From: UBA3941 sp002385665
Lineage (GTDB): Bacteria; Bacillota; Clostridia; Caldicoprobacterales; UBA3941
Length of the DNA stretch: 64,000 bases
NCBI GenBank assembly: GCA_050949255.1
Contig: JBMNFJ010000007.1
Location: 5,443-69,442 of the forward strand
Direction: 5' to 3'
Below, in pieces: positions 1 to 6,935 of this stretch; position 1 is the first letter of the stretch; each line of letters opens with the position of its first letter. The notes below the pieces were generated by a model that was not told the DNA's origin, made no database searches, and saw nothing but the letters and a program-made list of their open reading frames with translations. The position numbers and the translations under genes are program-made.

Positions 1-47
1 CAAGTAACATGTGGGTTTTTGTCCTTCAGCTGTTCAAATGTACTCAT
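1..47 (-). CDS. Partial CDS at left edge, function unknown
   Basis: Only the first 15 codons are in the window, reading MSTFEQLKDKNPHVT. The ATG at 47-45 has a purine-rich AGAGGA about 10 bases upstream, and a TACAAT -10 box at 110-105 with a 20-bp palindrome at 80-99 lies in front. The protein runs out of the window, so no family can be named. The promoter and operator arrangement suggests a real, regulated gene. Confidence 0.5.
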   Translation of the reverse strand, partial: MSTFEQLKDKNPHVT

Positions 48-79
48 ACTTTCATATCCTCTCTTTAAGCATTAAAATC

Positions 80-110
80 CTTATGACCCGGGTCATAAGT
101 TACTATTGTA
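80..110 (-). promoter_or_regulatory. Promoter with perfect 20-bp palindromic operator
   Basis: CTTATGACCCGGGTCATAAG (80-99) is a perfect palindrome placed about where transcription would begin downstream of the -10 box TACAAT (110-105). The TTATGA-N6-TCATAA form resembles sites of Crp/Fnr-family regulators. Which regulator binds is inference; the symmetry is seen directly. It would control the partial gene at 1-47. Confidence 0.55.
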
Positions 111-219
111 GACAAGAAAAAATGTGTAAATCGACTTGATACCATATGTACACCTATAATATACCATAGTTCACCGGTGAGATGAAGTATTCTTATGTAA
201 AAATATACAGAGTACACAC

Positions 220-243
220 AAAAAAGCCCGTAAAATCCGGGCT
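220..243 (-). terminator. Rho-independent terminator
   Basis: Read on the minus strand, AGCCCGGA and a short loop are followed by TACGGGCT and a run of six T. It lies 17 bases past the stop of the XRE gene and ends that transcript. Confidence 0.85.
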
Positions 244-259
244 GTGTAAATATGCTCCT

Positions 260-571
260 TTATCTGTTTTTTAGTCCTTTTATGATTTCATATATATTGC
301 TTATCTGTTTTTCATCCAGGCTACTCAAATCCTCCGCTACCTTATTAATCAAATATGGATTGCTAACCCCTTCATCAAAGAACTCCTTTGGGGTTATACC
401 AAAATATTCACATATATAAAAAAAGGCCTGCATGGAAGGCAATGATTTTCCATTTTCAATATGATTTATGTAGTTTTCATTTTGCCCGAGAGACAGGCTC
501 ATTTCACGAGCAGAAACTTTCTTTATAGACCGCAATTTAGCTATTCTCTCAGCTACAAATTTCTCATACAC
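260..571 (-). CDS. XRE-family helix-turn-helix transcriptional regulator
   Basis: This small DNA-binding regulator has about 103 residues. The N-terminal half is a Cro/CI-type helix-turn-helix (VSAREMSLSLGQNENYINHIENGKSLPSM), followed by FYICEYFGITPKEFFD, which is typical of a clostridial XRE subfamily. The C-terminal tail (VAEDLSSLDEKQISNIYEIIKGLK) is probably a dimerization helix. The reading frame is open to an ATG at 604, but GTG at 571 is preferred because AGAAGG lies 9 bases upstream and the family usually starts at this point. A perfect 16-bp palindrome (588-603) sits just upstream, which suggests autoregulation. Target genes are unknown. Confidence 0.85.
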   Translation of the reverse strand: MYEKFVAERIAKLRSIKKVSAREMSLSLGQNENYINHIENGKSLPSMQAFFYICEYFGITPKEFFDEGVSNPYLINKVAEDLSSLDEKQISNIYEIIKGLKNR

Positions 572-587
572 ATATAACACCGCCTTC

Positions 588-603
588 TGTACAATATTGT
601 ACA
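588..603 (-). promoter_or_regulatory. Perfect 16-bp palindrome, likely XRE autoregulatory operator
   Basis: TGTACAATATTGTACA is a perfect palindrome overlapping a possible -10 (TACAAT) and lying 17 bases upstream of the preferred GTG start of the XRE gene. Binding by that protein is inferred from position. Confidence 0.55.
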
Positions 604-821
604 TTTCAGCAGCAATATATCTACAATATATAATATTCGATTTTAATTGACTTACAACATCTGATATGGTATGTTTGTTTTGGATACATTTATAATTCTA
701 TGATTAATCTCTGAGTTGTCAGATGGAACCAACAAATCAAAAACATACACCAATCTATGTCATCAATAGCCAATTCAGGCTAGGCTAAGCCTCGAGATAT
801 ATAATTAGGGGGGTGTGAGTT

Positions 822-977
822 ATTTATACCGTAGATTTAGAAGAAGAAATAGATAGATTAACCGAGGAATTAAAGACTTGTAACAGTAAAGAAGAGCTAC
901 TTAGTATCGGCAAAAGTCTGGACAGGATTATATGTGCATTTATACATATCGTGGAAAGAGAAAAAGAAGTACACTAG
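822..977 (+). CDS. Spo0E-like aspartyl-phosphate phosphatase, probable ATT start
   Basis: This frame encodes about 51 residues: a first helix (VDLEEEIDRLTEELKTC), then SIGKSLDRIICAFI, which matches the Ser-x3-Leu-Asp signature of Spo0E-family phosphatases. These remove phosphate from Spo0A~P and delay sporulation. A strong AGGGGGG (808-813) precedes the frame, but no ATG, GTG or TTG lies between it and the conserved part. TGA closes the frame at 816-818, so translation most likely begins at ATT 822. The alternative is a decayed gene that lost its start. The assignment rests on the short motif and helix pattern. Confidence 0.6.
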   Translation: MYTVDLEEEIDRLTEELKTCNSKEELLSIGKSLDRIICAFIHIVEREKEVH

Positions 978-1241
978 GATGGTTCATATTTCATTGCAAT
1001 GAACCAATGGTCCCACTATAGCCCTTCATTCAACTCTTAACCTATATGACCATCTATATAAAACCTTTTCTGAACAGTATCCCGTCTGGTTTAGGCCATG
1101 ACCATGATTTTCATAGTAGAGCCTTGCCCATGTCTACCCTGTACCCTATTTATTAAATTTTCAAAAATGAATATTAGTTGATAACTTGGCAACAATATTT
1201 AAAGAACAGTTACCCTAAAATTTACATGAGAGGTGAAAATT

Positions 1242-1445
1242 ATGGATGCTTTAGCATTAATACTAGTCATAATAGGAGCTTTGAATTGGGGTCTTATTGC
1301 GCTCTTTCAATTTGACCTGGTAGCCTCCATCTTTGGGGGCCAAGATGCTATGTTAAGCAGAATCGTCTATGGACTCGTCGGCCTGGCCGGAGTTTATTCA
1401 ATTAAGTTTCTTATGGACAGAGATCGCACAAGAGTGGAAGGATAG
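1242..1445 (+). CDS. DUF378 small membrane protein (YuzA-like)
   Basis: A 67-residue protein with two hydrophobic segments: ALALILVIIGALNWGLIALF near the N-terminus, with the family-typical GALNWGL, and IVYGLVGLAGVYSIKFLM. The C-terminus is short and charged. This is the DUF378 family of small inner-membrane proteins, whose function is not established. ATG 1242 is preferred over GTG 1233 because AGAGGTG (1230-1235) is correctly spaced for the ATG. It is a monocistronic plus-strand gene with no partner. Confidence 0.85.
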   Translation: MDALALILVIIGALNWGLIALFQFDLVASIFGGQDAMLSRIVYGLVGLAGVYSIKFLMDRDRTRVEG

Positions 1446-1570
1446 TCGAGTAATCAAAAGCATCCATGTATTCTACTTGAATTTGATGATGCTCAATCTT
1501 AAAGCTGTTGCATTTAACCCAAGTTCATCCACTTGATTATAAAAAAGCTTATATTCTATACTTCTATATA

Positions 1571-1604
1571 AAAAAACTGCGGTTATTTAACCGCAGCTAT
1601 TTTT
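1571..1604. terminator. Bidirectional terminator
   Basis: A 9-bp perfect stem (CTGCGGTTA and TAACCGCAG, 1577-1596) has an A-run on the left and a T-run on the right. It can end transcripts from DUF378 on the plus strand and the acidic lipoprotein on the minus strand, whose stop is at 1605-1607. Confidence 0.85.
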
Positions 1605-1925
1605 TTATTCATCGCTATTGTCTTCCGCAGCGTCCTCAGCGGAATCTTCATCTACCGCTTCGGAATCATCATCAGCTTCCGACGCATCTTCTACGGCTTC
1701 TGTATCTGCATCATCATCGGATACATCGTCTACATCGACATCATCAGCCTCATCGTCAGCATCTTCGTCGACATCTGCATCTGCATCATCCTGGGTATCA
1801 ATTTCGCTTGTCTCTGCAGGTGCACTGTCATTATCTCCCTCCGCAGGGGTAGAGCAGGCTGTCAGACCTACTGCTAAAAGAAGTATAAAAGCTAACATAG
1901 ATGCAATCAATTTTCTGCCTTTCAT
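1605..1925 (-). CDS. Acidic low-complexity lipoprotein
   Basis: A 106-residue protein with a lipoprotein signal peptide (lipobox LTAC, Cys24). The rest is almost only Asp, Glu, Ala and Ser with some Val and Thr, and shows no recognizable domain. After cleavage and lipidation it would be a very acidic, disordered tether on the outer face of the membrane; cation binding is possible but unproven. An RBS (AGGAGGG) lies 8 bases before ATG. The repeated GA-rich codons create long mirror-image open frames on the other strand, which are not genes. Confidence 0.75.
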   Translation of the reverse strand: MKGRKLIASMLAFILLLAVGLTACSTPAEGDNDSAPAETSEIDTQDDADADVDEDADDEADDVDVDDVSDDDADTEAVEDASEADDDSEAVDEDSAEDAAEDNSDE

Positions 1926-1960
1926 AAAAATCCCTCCTAAAAATTATTTTTGAACTGTAC

Positions 1961-1976
1961 GTAAACTTACGTTTAC
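1961..1976 (-). promoter_or_regulatory. Inverted repeat upstream of the acidic lipoprotein
   Basis: GTAAAC and GTTTAC are separated by 4 bases, 36 bases upstream of the lipoprotein start. A second 9-bp inverted repeat (CCTTTATAC at 2011-2019, GTATAAAGG at 2030-2038) is further upstream. On the minus strand the second arm runs into AAAGGAGGTGAG, a perfect Shine-Dalgarno core with no convincing gene behind it. These suggest an operator and a structured leader; the binding factor is unknown. Confidence 0.4.
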
Positions 1977-2121
1977 CAATTCACAATAACTTTTAAGCGG
2001 ATTCTCACCTCCTTTATACCCAGCCATTAGTATAAAGGATAAATTTAAATAAACTATGAATAAATTGTAAATATTGGCCCCAATCCACTTATGGTACCAG
2101 ATCCTGCATCTTTACATGGAA

Positions 2122-2148
2122 ATAGGTGGATCGAAAGGATCCACCTAT
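2122..2148 (-). terminator. Hairpin downstream of hemerythrin
   Basis: Eleven-base arms (ATAGGTGGATC and GATCCACCTAT) lie directly after the hemerythrin stop codon. No T-run follows, so it may protect the mRNA 3' end rather than terminate. Confidence 0.5.
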
Positions 2149-2150
2149 GC

Positions 2151-2549
2151 CTATTGATTTTCCCTTACAAATTCACCAATCTTTTTGTCCATCCTGGTAA
2201 TGTGGTTTATAAGCCAATCCACCACAATCCTGTTGGCCTTTACGATTACGGAAATATTACCGCCGGATTCCTTATAATCCGCCTTCAGCTTGGCCAACCG
2301 TTCGACAAAGGCTGCATGGGCCTTACGTTGTTCCTCGTACTCCGGATACCTGATTTCCCGCATATACTTTTCTTCATCCCTAAAATGCTTTTTAGTATAG
2401 GCTTCGAGAAAGTCAAGCATTTCTCCTATGTATTCCCTGGCCTGATTCTTTTTCCCGGCATCAAAGAGTTCCTCTGCCCTTTCTATCCATTCTTTATGCT
2501 GATTATCAAGCAACTCAATTCCGACAGACAAAGATGGAGACCATGGCAT
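2151..2549 (-). CDS. Bacteriohemerythrin
   Basis: A 132-residue four-helix protein with the full set of diiron ligands: His in LLDNQHKEW, the HFRDEE pair, His in KAHAAFVE and the late HITRMDK. Hemerythrins bind O2 reversibly at a non-heme diiron site; in anaerobes they are thought to sense or scavenge oxygen. The domain fills the whole protein, so it is a stand-alone type. The open frame extends to 2702, but ATG 2549 (MPWSPSLSVG) is chosen because GGGAGG precedes it and family members start there. It is monocistronic. Confidence 0.92.
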   Translation of the reverse strand: MPWSPSLSVGIELLDNQHKEWIERAEELFDAGKKNQAREYIGEMLDFLEAYTKKHFRDEEKYMREIRYPEYEEQRKAHAAFVERLAKLKADYKESGGNISVIVKANRIVVDWLINHITRMDKKIGEFVRENQ

Positions 2550-2857
2550 ATAAAAAACCTCCCCTGAATATTTATTACGGTGCCGGATATGCCTGGAAAA
2601 AGTGTTAAGGCATCCGGTTAACACCTTAGGTATTTCATATATAATAAACCATTTTGGACAAAAATTAACATGAAATGCGTATTTCGACAGCAAATCTTTC
2701 AATAATGCTTAGGCTTATCTTTAGCTAACAGAATTAGAGTGAGTGAAAACAAGAGTACGGACACACTATACCAACCGCAGCTATAGATTAGGTCAATGAT
2801 TATTAATCGCCAAAGAGGTTATAAATATCGTAGATATGGATTCAAGGAGGTTTAACA

Positions 2858-3544
2858 TTGAAGATTCTGGTTACAGGTGCGAACAGAGGATTAGGTTTGG
2901 AACTGACAAAACTATTTCTAAAGGAGGGGCATGAAGTAGCCGCAGGGATGCGGGCTAACAGCAATTCGGATGCCCTTGATTCGCTTAAGAAGGAGTATTC
3001 AAACAGGCTTAAGATTATCCAGTTGGATATGGAAGACGAGAGTACTATGGCCCATAGTGCGGATTTGATCAAAAGCCAATGGGGAAGCCTGGATGTAATA
3101 ATTAACAATGCAGGGATCCTCCTGGGAAGGAACAGGAAGTTTAACGAACTGGACCTGGAGGAGCTGATTACCTCCTTTAAGGTCAACACCTTTGGCCCAA
3201 TGATGCTCATAAAGCATTTGGCAGGACTGATGGAGGGTGGCGAATCCCCTATGATTATAAATATAACATCCGAGGCAGCCAATGATCTGAGTGGCAGAGA
3301 TTATCCATACAGCCTGTCAAAGGCAGCCCTCAATATGTACTCCATTAAGCTCAATAACCACCTTAAGGAGGCCGGCATAAGAGTATTGGCTGTCCATCCC
3401 GGCTGGATCAGAACTGACATGGGCGGACAGAACGCCCCGGGTGCCCCGGAAACAACTGCCCGCAATATACTGGATATAATAGAGGGCAGGATTAAAATAG
3501 ATGATGACCTGGTATTTATAAGCCATACCGGGATTGGCCTGTAG
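2858..3544 (+). CDS. SDR-family NAD(P)-dependent oxidoreductase
   Basis: A 228-residue short-chain dehydrogenase. It shows the TGANRGLG cofactor-binding loop near the N-terminus, NNAG, the catalytic serine in NITSEA and the YSLSK pair. It is close to the short clade that resembles C-factor/sniffer proteins. Substrate is unknown. Translation starts at TTG 2858, eight bases after AAGGAGG. It stands alone between divergent and convergent neighbours and is followed by a terminator at 3608-3648. Confidence 0.88.
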   Translation: MKILVTGANRGLGLELTKLFLKEGHEVAAGMRANSNSDALDSLKKEYSNRLKIIQLDMEDESTMAHSADLIKSQWGSLDVIINNAGILLGRNRKFNELDLEELITSFKVNTFGPMMLIKHLAGLMEGGESPMIINITSEAANDLSGRDYPYSLSKAALNMYSIKLNNHLKEAGIRVLAVHPGWIRTDMGGQNAPGAPETTARNILDIIEGRIKIDDDLVFISHTGIGL

Positions 3545-3607
3545 CCGGTACAGAATTGGATTTTGCCCCGGCCATGGGTCTGGTCACTTAATCTATAAAA
3601 CATAAAA

Positions 3608-3648
3608 AAGGCAACCATGTATATATTCAAATATAACCTGGTTGCCTT
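3608..3648. terminator. Convergent-gene terminator
   Basis: AAGGCAACC and GGTTGCCTT arms enclose an AT-rich loop, with A-runs on the left. It lies between the plus-strand SDR gene and the minus-strand esterase and could serve both. Confidence 0.7.
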
Positions 3649-3731
3649 ACTGTTTAATTCTGCTATAGAACTATATCTTCAACAATATCTGTTCCTGTAG
3701 ATAAATTGATTTATGGCAGCAGTCCTAGCGA

Positions 3732-5270
3732 CTACGATCCGAATTTAACAGGAGGTAATATCTCTTCAATCAAGGCCAGTAAATCATCATCATAATTCTC
3801 CCTTACCGTGCAGGTTGCATCGAAGAGCATGGTGGGTTCTACTTCCGGTGTCACTGCCGGCCAATGGGGCAATCCGCTGTGGTTGGGATCTCCATTATCG
3901 GCAAAGTTGATAACGGCCCTGAATATGTTCTCCTCCAGCCTGTCTGAAACTCCCGGGATATTGCATATCTCCACCTTGTCCGTGTTGCGGAAGAAGAAGG
4001 GTATATCGGCGCAGTGCCATGCGGGTTTTCCATGTTGATACGACGGAAAATCCAGGGTGAAGTTGTAGAGGTAGGCAGGTGCCTTACCCTGCTTGGCATG
4101 GGCCCTGGCCAGGGCTTTGGAAGGTGCACGAACCAGCCTGTCAATGGACAGGAGATCAACCACTTTCTTGTCGGGATAGGACTTCTTAAATAGCTCAATT
4201 ACCTCCCCTGTACGCTCCCCATACTGCTCCTTAACCAATGCTTCCATCTCATCATCAGATAGTTCATACTTGTTAAACGGCAGCCTTTCGAAGGCAAATT
4301 CCGCATACACCGAACCTATCATCAAGGGAATTGTCTTTGCATGTTCCGTATATCCCTTATCAAGGGGCTCTCCCAGATAGTAATCGTTGGGTAAGGGTGA
4401 TCCCCCAACATAGTATCCTTCCTCTGCAACCCGGGGCCTTACCTTATTATAGGCCTCTGCCAGGAAGTAATATGGGATGGTCTCCAGCTTTTCCGCTTCA
4501 TCCATGGATATGTTCAGTTCTTCCATCATGGCGGTTACTATTCTTTCCCCGCCACCTTTTCGCTGGGGCCTCATCTTACTGTCAAATACGCCGCTCATAA
4601 CGATTCCCCTCTTGAAGAGCCCGTTGGCTTCGGGAATCTGCATAAGTGCCGTGACCTTGCCTCCACCGCCGGATTGACCGAATATGGTTACGTTATCCGG
4701 ATCTCCACCAAAGGCTTCAATATTGGCATTGATCCATTTCAAAGCTGCAACCAGGTCCGCCATTCCAGCGTTTCCGGAATTATAGTACTTCTCCCCCAGG
4801 AAGGACAGGTCCAAATAGCCCAGGATATTGAGCCGGTGGTTGACGGTTACCACCACTACATCCCCGTATTGGCACATGTTAAAGCCGTCATATGCTATAT
4901 GCTCAATAGCCGACCCGGCTACAAAGCCCCCACCGTGGAACCATACAAGAACCGGCCTTTTAGCCTCCCTGTCCAGGCTCTTGGTCCAGATATTGAGATT
5001 CTGGCAGTTCTCGTCCTCGGGCCAATACCTATGGGGTATCATGATCTCCACTGAAGGCGTATCCTGCTTTAGCAGCGGACTGACAAATCCATAGGAAGTT
5101 GCTTCCCTGACTCCCTCCCAGGGTTCTACCTCCGTGGGCATTTGAAACCTCCTGGCCTGAGCGTAGGGAATACCTTTGAAGATATGTACCCCGTCAAAGG
5201 CGTAACCTTTTATCAGGCCGGATTTTGTTTGAACACTTGGAACCTCATCGTATTGAAATACCTTAGCCAT
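3732..5270 (-). CDS. Carboxylesterase type B family protein
   Basis: A 512-residue alpha/beta hydrolase of the para-nitrobenzyl-esterase type. The oxyanion loop is FHGGGFVAG (about residues 111-119). The nucleophile is Ser200 in GQSGGGG, a variant of the usual GESAGG. An acidic residue in SVYAEFAF and a late His in PAWHCADIP complete a probable triad. No signal peptide, so it is cytoplasmic. It may remove acetyl or other acyl groups from imported plant oligosaccharides, which fits the sugar genes nearby, but the substrate is inferred. The ATG follows AGAGGAG. A tandem 17-bp repeat lies just upstream. Confidence 0.88.
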   Translation of the reverse strand: MAKVFQYDEVPSVQTKSGLIKGYAFDGVHIFKGIPYAQARRFQMPTEVEPWEGVREATSYGFVSPLLKQDTPSVEIMIPHRYWPEDENCQNLNIWTKSLDREAKRPVLVWFHGGGFVAGSAIEHIAYDGFNMCQYGDVVVVTVNHRLNILGYLDLSFLGEKYYNSGNAGMADLVAALKWINANIEAFGGDPDNVTIFGQSGGGGKVTALMQIPEANGLFKRGIVMSGVFDSKMRPQRKGGGERIVTAMMEELNISMDEAEKLETIPYYFLAEAYNKVRPRVAEEGYYVGGSPLPNDYYLGEPLDKGYTEHAKTIPLMIGSVYAEFAFERLPFNKYELSDDEMEALVKEQYGERTGEVIELFKKSYPDKKVVDLLSIDRLVRAPSKALARAHAKQGKAPAYLYNFTLDFPSYQHGKPAWHCADIPFFFRNTDKVEICNIPGVSDRLEENIFRAVINFADNGDPNHSGLPHWPAVTPEVEPTMLFDATCTVRENYDDDLLALIEEILPPVKFGS

Positions 5271-5320
5271 TACTCCTCTCCCCTTCCCTTTTACTTAGTG
5301 CTTTAGCTATGTCTTTAATT

Positions 5321-5354
5321 ACCACTATACCTTATATACCATTATACCTTATAT
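5321..5354 (-). repeat. Two-copy 17-bp tandem repeat
   Basis: ACCACTATACCTTATAT is followed immediately by ACCATTATACCTTATAT, one mismatch apart, in the 94-bp gap upstream of the esterase. It resembles other degenerate tandem repeats placed upstream of genes in this window. Confidence 0.8.
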
Positions 5355-5364
5355 TGGTATACAA

Positions 5365-6594
5365 TTATATTCCTTTTTGTATATCCACATTGATTTTTTT
5401 CTGCCTGAACTTCTTTATCAGCCAGCTTGACAGGAAGAAGAATACAACACCAGCTACGCAGATGATGGTTCCATATCTGTACATAACCCTGATGCCGTAG
5501 CTGTCAATTATATAACCTGCAAGATAATTACCTATCATACCTGCAGCACCTATAGCAAAAGCCTGAACTATGGTTTGCGCGACAACCTGGGTATTTGGAG
5601 GAGCGATGGAATGAATGTAATATATCATTCCCGGCGCAAAAAAGGTGGTATAAGGTGCCAAACAGAAATATGCCAGCATCAGACCCGGGATGGTTTGGGC
5701 ATAGACGAATCCAAACATCCTCATGCATACAAAGACGCACCCTATAAACATAAGTCCCTTATGGCCCATCCTCCTGCCCAATCTTTGGGTAAAGAGGAAA
5801 AATGGAATTTCTACGATAGCGTTAACCGAGCCTGCAAATCCAAGGGTTGCGTTGGTACCACCGACTTCCAACAGCAGGTTGGGGAAAAAGGAGCTGGCTG
5901 CGTTCATAGGAAAAAAGAATACAAAGGCGAAAATAACAAAAAATACATACTCCTTATTTGATAAAAGGGCTTTAAGGTTTGGCCTTTCCTTTTTCTCTTC
6001 TTTTTTCTCTTCGCTCTCCACCGCTATCTCAAACTTATAGGTATAGATTAAAACAAATACTATGGCAAGCAATACACCCCTGCTGAAGTAGATGTTGGAA
6101 ACATCTATACTCATGGTCAGTTTACCATAGAGATATGCCAGGATAGCGTATCCTACAGAGCCCCACAGCCTGATATAGCCGTAATTGCCCTTCTGCTCCC
6201 CTATACATGAACTGGCTACCCAGTTGTCCAAGAGGGGCATAAAGGAGCTCATGAAAATGGTGTAGCCCATGGCTACAACCCGAACCATTGTCCTGTCCTT
6301 TACAAGGGACAGGAGGATACTGAACAATACCCCAAATGTAAGAGAACCCATCATAACCTTGCGGGTGCTTTTAAAATAGTCGGATATATAGCCGAATATA
6401 GGCTGTGCTACAATCCCTAAAAGACCCAGGGTAGAATAGAGGATACCGATTTCTATATTGTTTAATCCTATATGTTGACTAAAGAAAACATAGTCAAGTG
6501 GAAATGTGGCGTAAGCTGCCCATGCAAAAAAATAGATTATCGAAAATGTCCAGTTCCTGTTTATACTAAAACGCCTGATTCTAAATTGCTGCAT
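5365..6594 (-). CDS. MFS sugar transporter (MFS_1-like)
   Basis: A 409-residue major facilitator with about 12 membrane segments. The loop GYISDYFKSTRKVM carries the cytoplasmic MFS signature, and PLLDNWVAS in the fourth or fifth segment is shared with the permease at 12557-13813 (PLMSLVDNWV), so the two are paralogs of the LacY/nucleoside-symporter-like branch. Likely substrate is an oligosaccharide or glycoside. ATG 6594 follows GAGGGG; an upstream ATG at 6612 lacks a ribosome site. It lies 94 bp ahead of the esterase in the same direction and they may be co-transcribed. Confidence 0.85.
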   Translation of the reverse strand: MQQFRIRRFSINRNWTFSIIYFFAWAAYATFPLDYVFFSQHIGLNNIEIGILYSTLGLLGIVAQPIFGYISDYFKSTRKVMMGSLTFGVLFSILLSLVKDRTMVRVVAMGYTIFMSSFMPLLDNWVASSCIGEQKGNYGYIRLWGSVGYAILAYLYGKLTMSIDVSNIYFSRGVLLAIVFVLIYTYKFEIAVESEEKKEEKKERPNLKALLSNKEYVFFVIFAFVFFFPMNAASSFFPNLLLEVGGTNATLGFAGSVNAIVEIPFFLFTQRLGRRMGHKGLMFIGCVFVCMRMFGFVYAQTIPGLMLAYFCLAPYTTFFAPGMIYYIHSIAPPNTQVVAQTIVQAFAIGAAGMIGNYLAGYIIDSYGIRVMYRYGTIICVAGVVFFFLSSWLIKKFRQKKINVDIQKGI

Positions 6595-6867
6595 TCTACT
6601 GACCCCTCGCATATAGATAATAATGACACGGATTTCTAAACTGATTTACCATCGTTTTGTCGATACGCCTATCTGTTTAGTCTCAGAGGTTAGCGATATG
6701 CCCCTGAAGAGACTAAGTAAGGTAGGAAAAACTACACAGAAAAAAAAGGGCCATCCTTGTCAGGAAGAAGTCATCACAACAAAAGCCAAACAAAGGGGAA
6801 CCCTTTTATCTATAGTTTATTAGAAAAGCCCTTTAAAAGCAATATGAATATGAAATTATTACCCAGC

Positions 6868-6916
6868 AAAAGGGACGATCCCTCTGTGTTTCCAAGTCAC
6901 AGAGGACCGTCCCCTT
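6868..6916. repeat. Long palindromic hairpin, GGGACG variant
   Basis: An imperfect hairpin of nearly 20 paired bases (AAAAGGGACG, TCC and TCTGTG facing CACAGA, GGA and CGTCCCCTTTT) ends 20 bp past the AdhE stop. It has A and T tails and could terminate adhE. Its GGGGACG core resembles the 25-bp repeat family found further on. A related fragment (AAACAAAGGGGAACCCTTTT) lies near 6787. The rest of the 6595-6935 gap shows nothing recognizable. Confidence 0.6.
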
Positions 6917-6935
6917 TTGTTTTTGTGTTTATTGC

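Noticed and set aside
1508..1953. Plus-strand Ser- or His-rich open frames opposite the acidic lipoprotein
   Set aside because: They are mirror images of the Asp/Glu/Ala/Ser codon repeat, without ribosome sites or recognizable families.
1978..2015. Leader peptide gene after the AAAGGAGGTG ribosome site on the minus strand
   Set aside because: The only possible start, GTG, overlaps the Shine-Dalgarno core and the frame has just 11 codons. Not reported as a gene.
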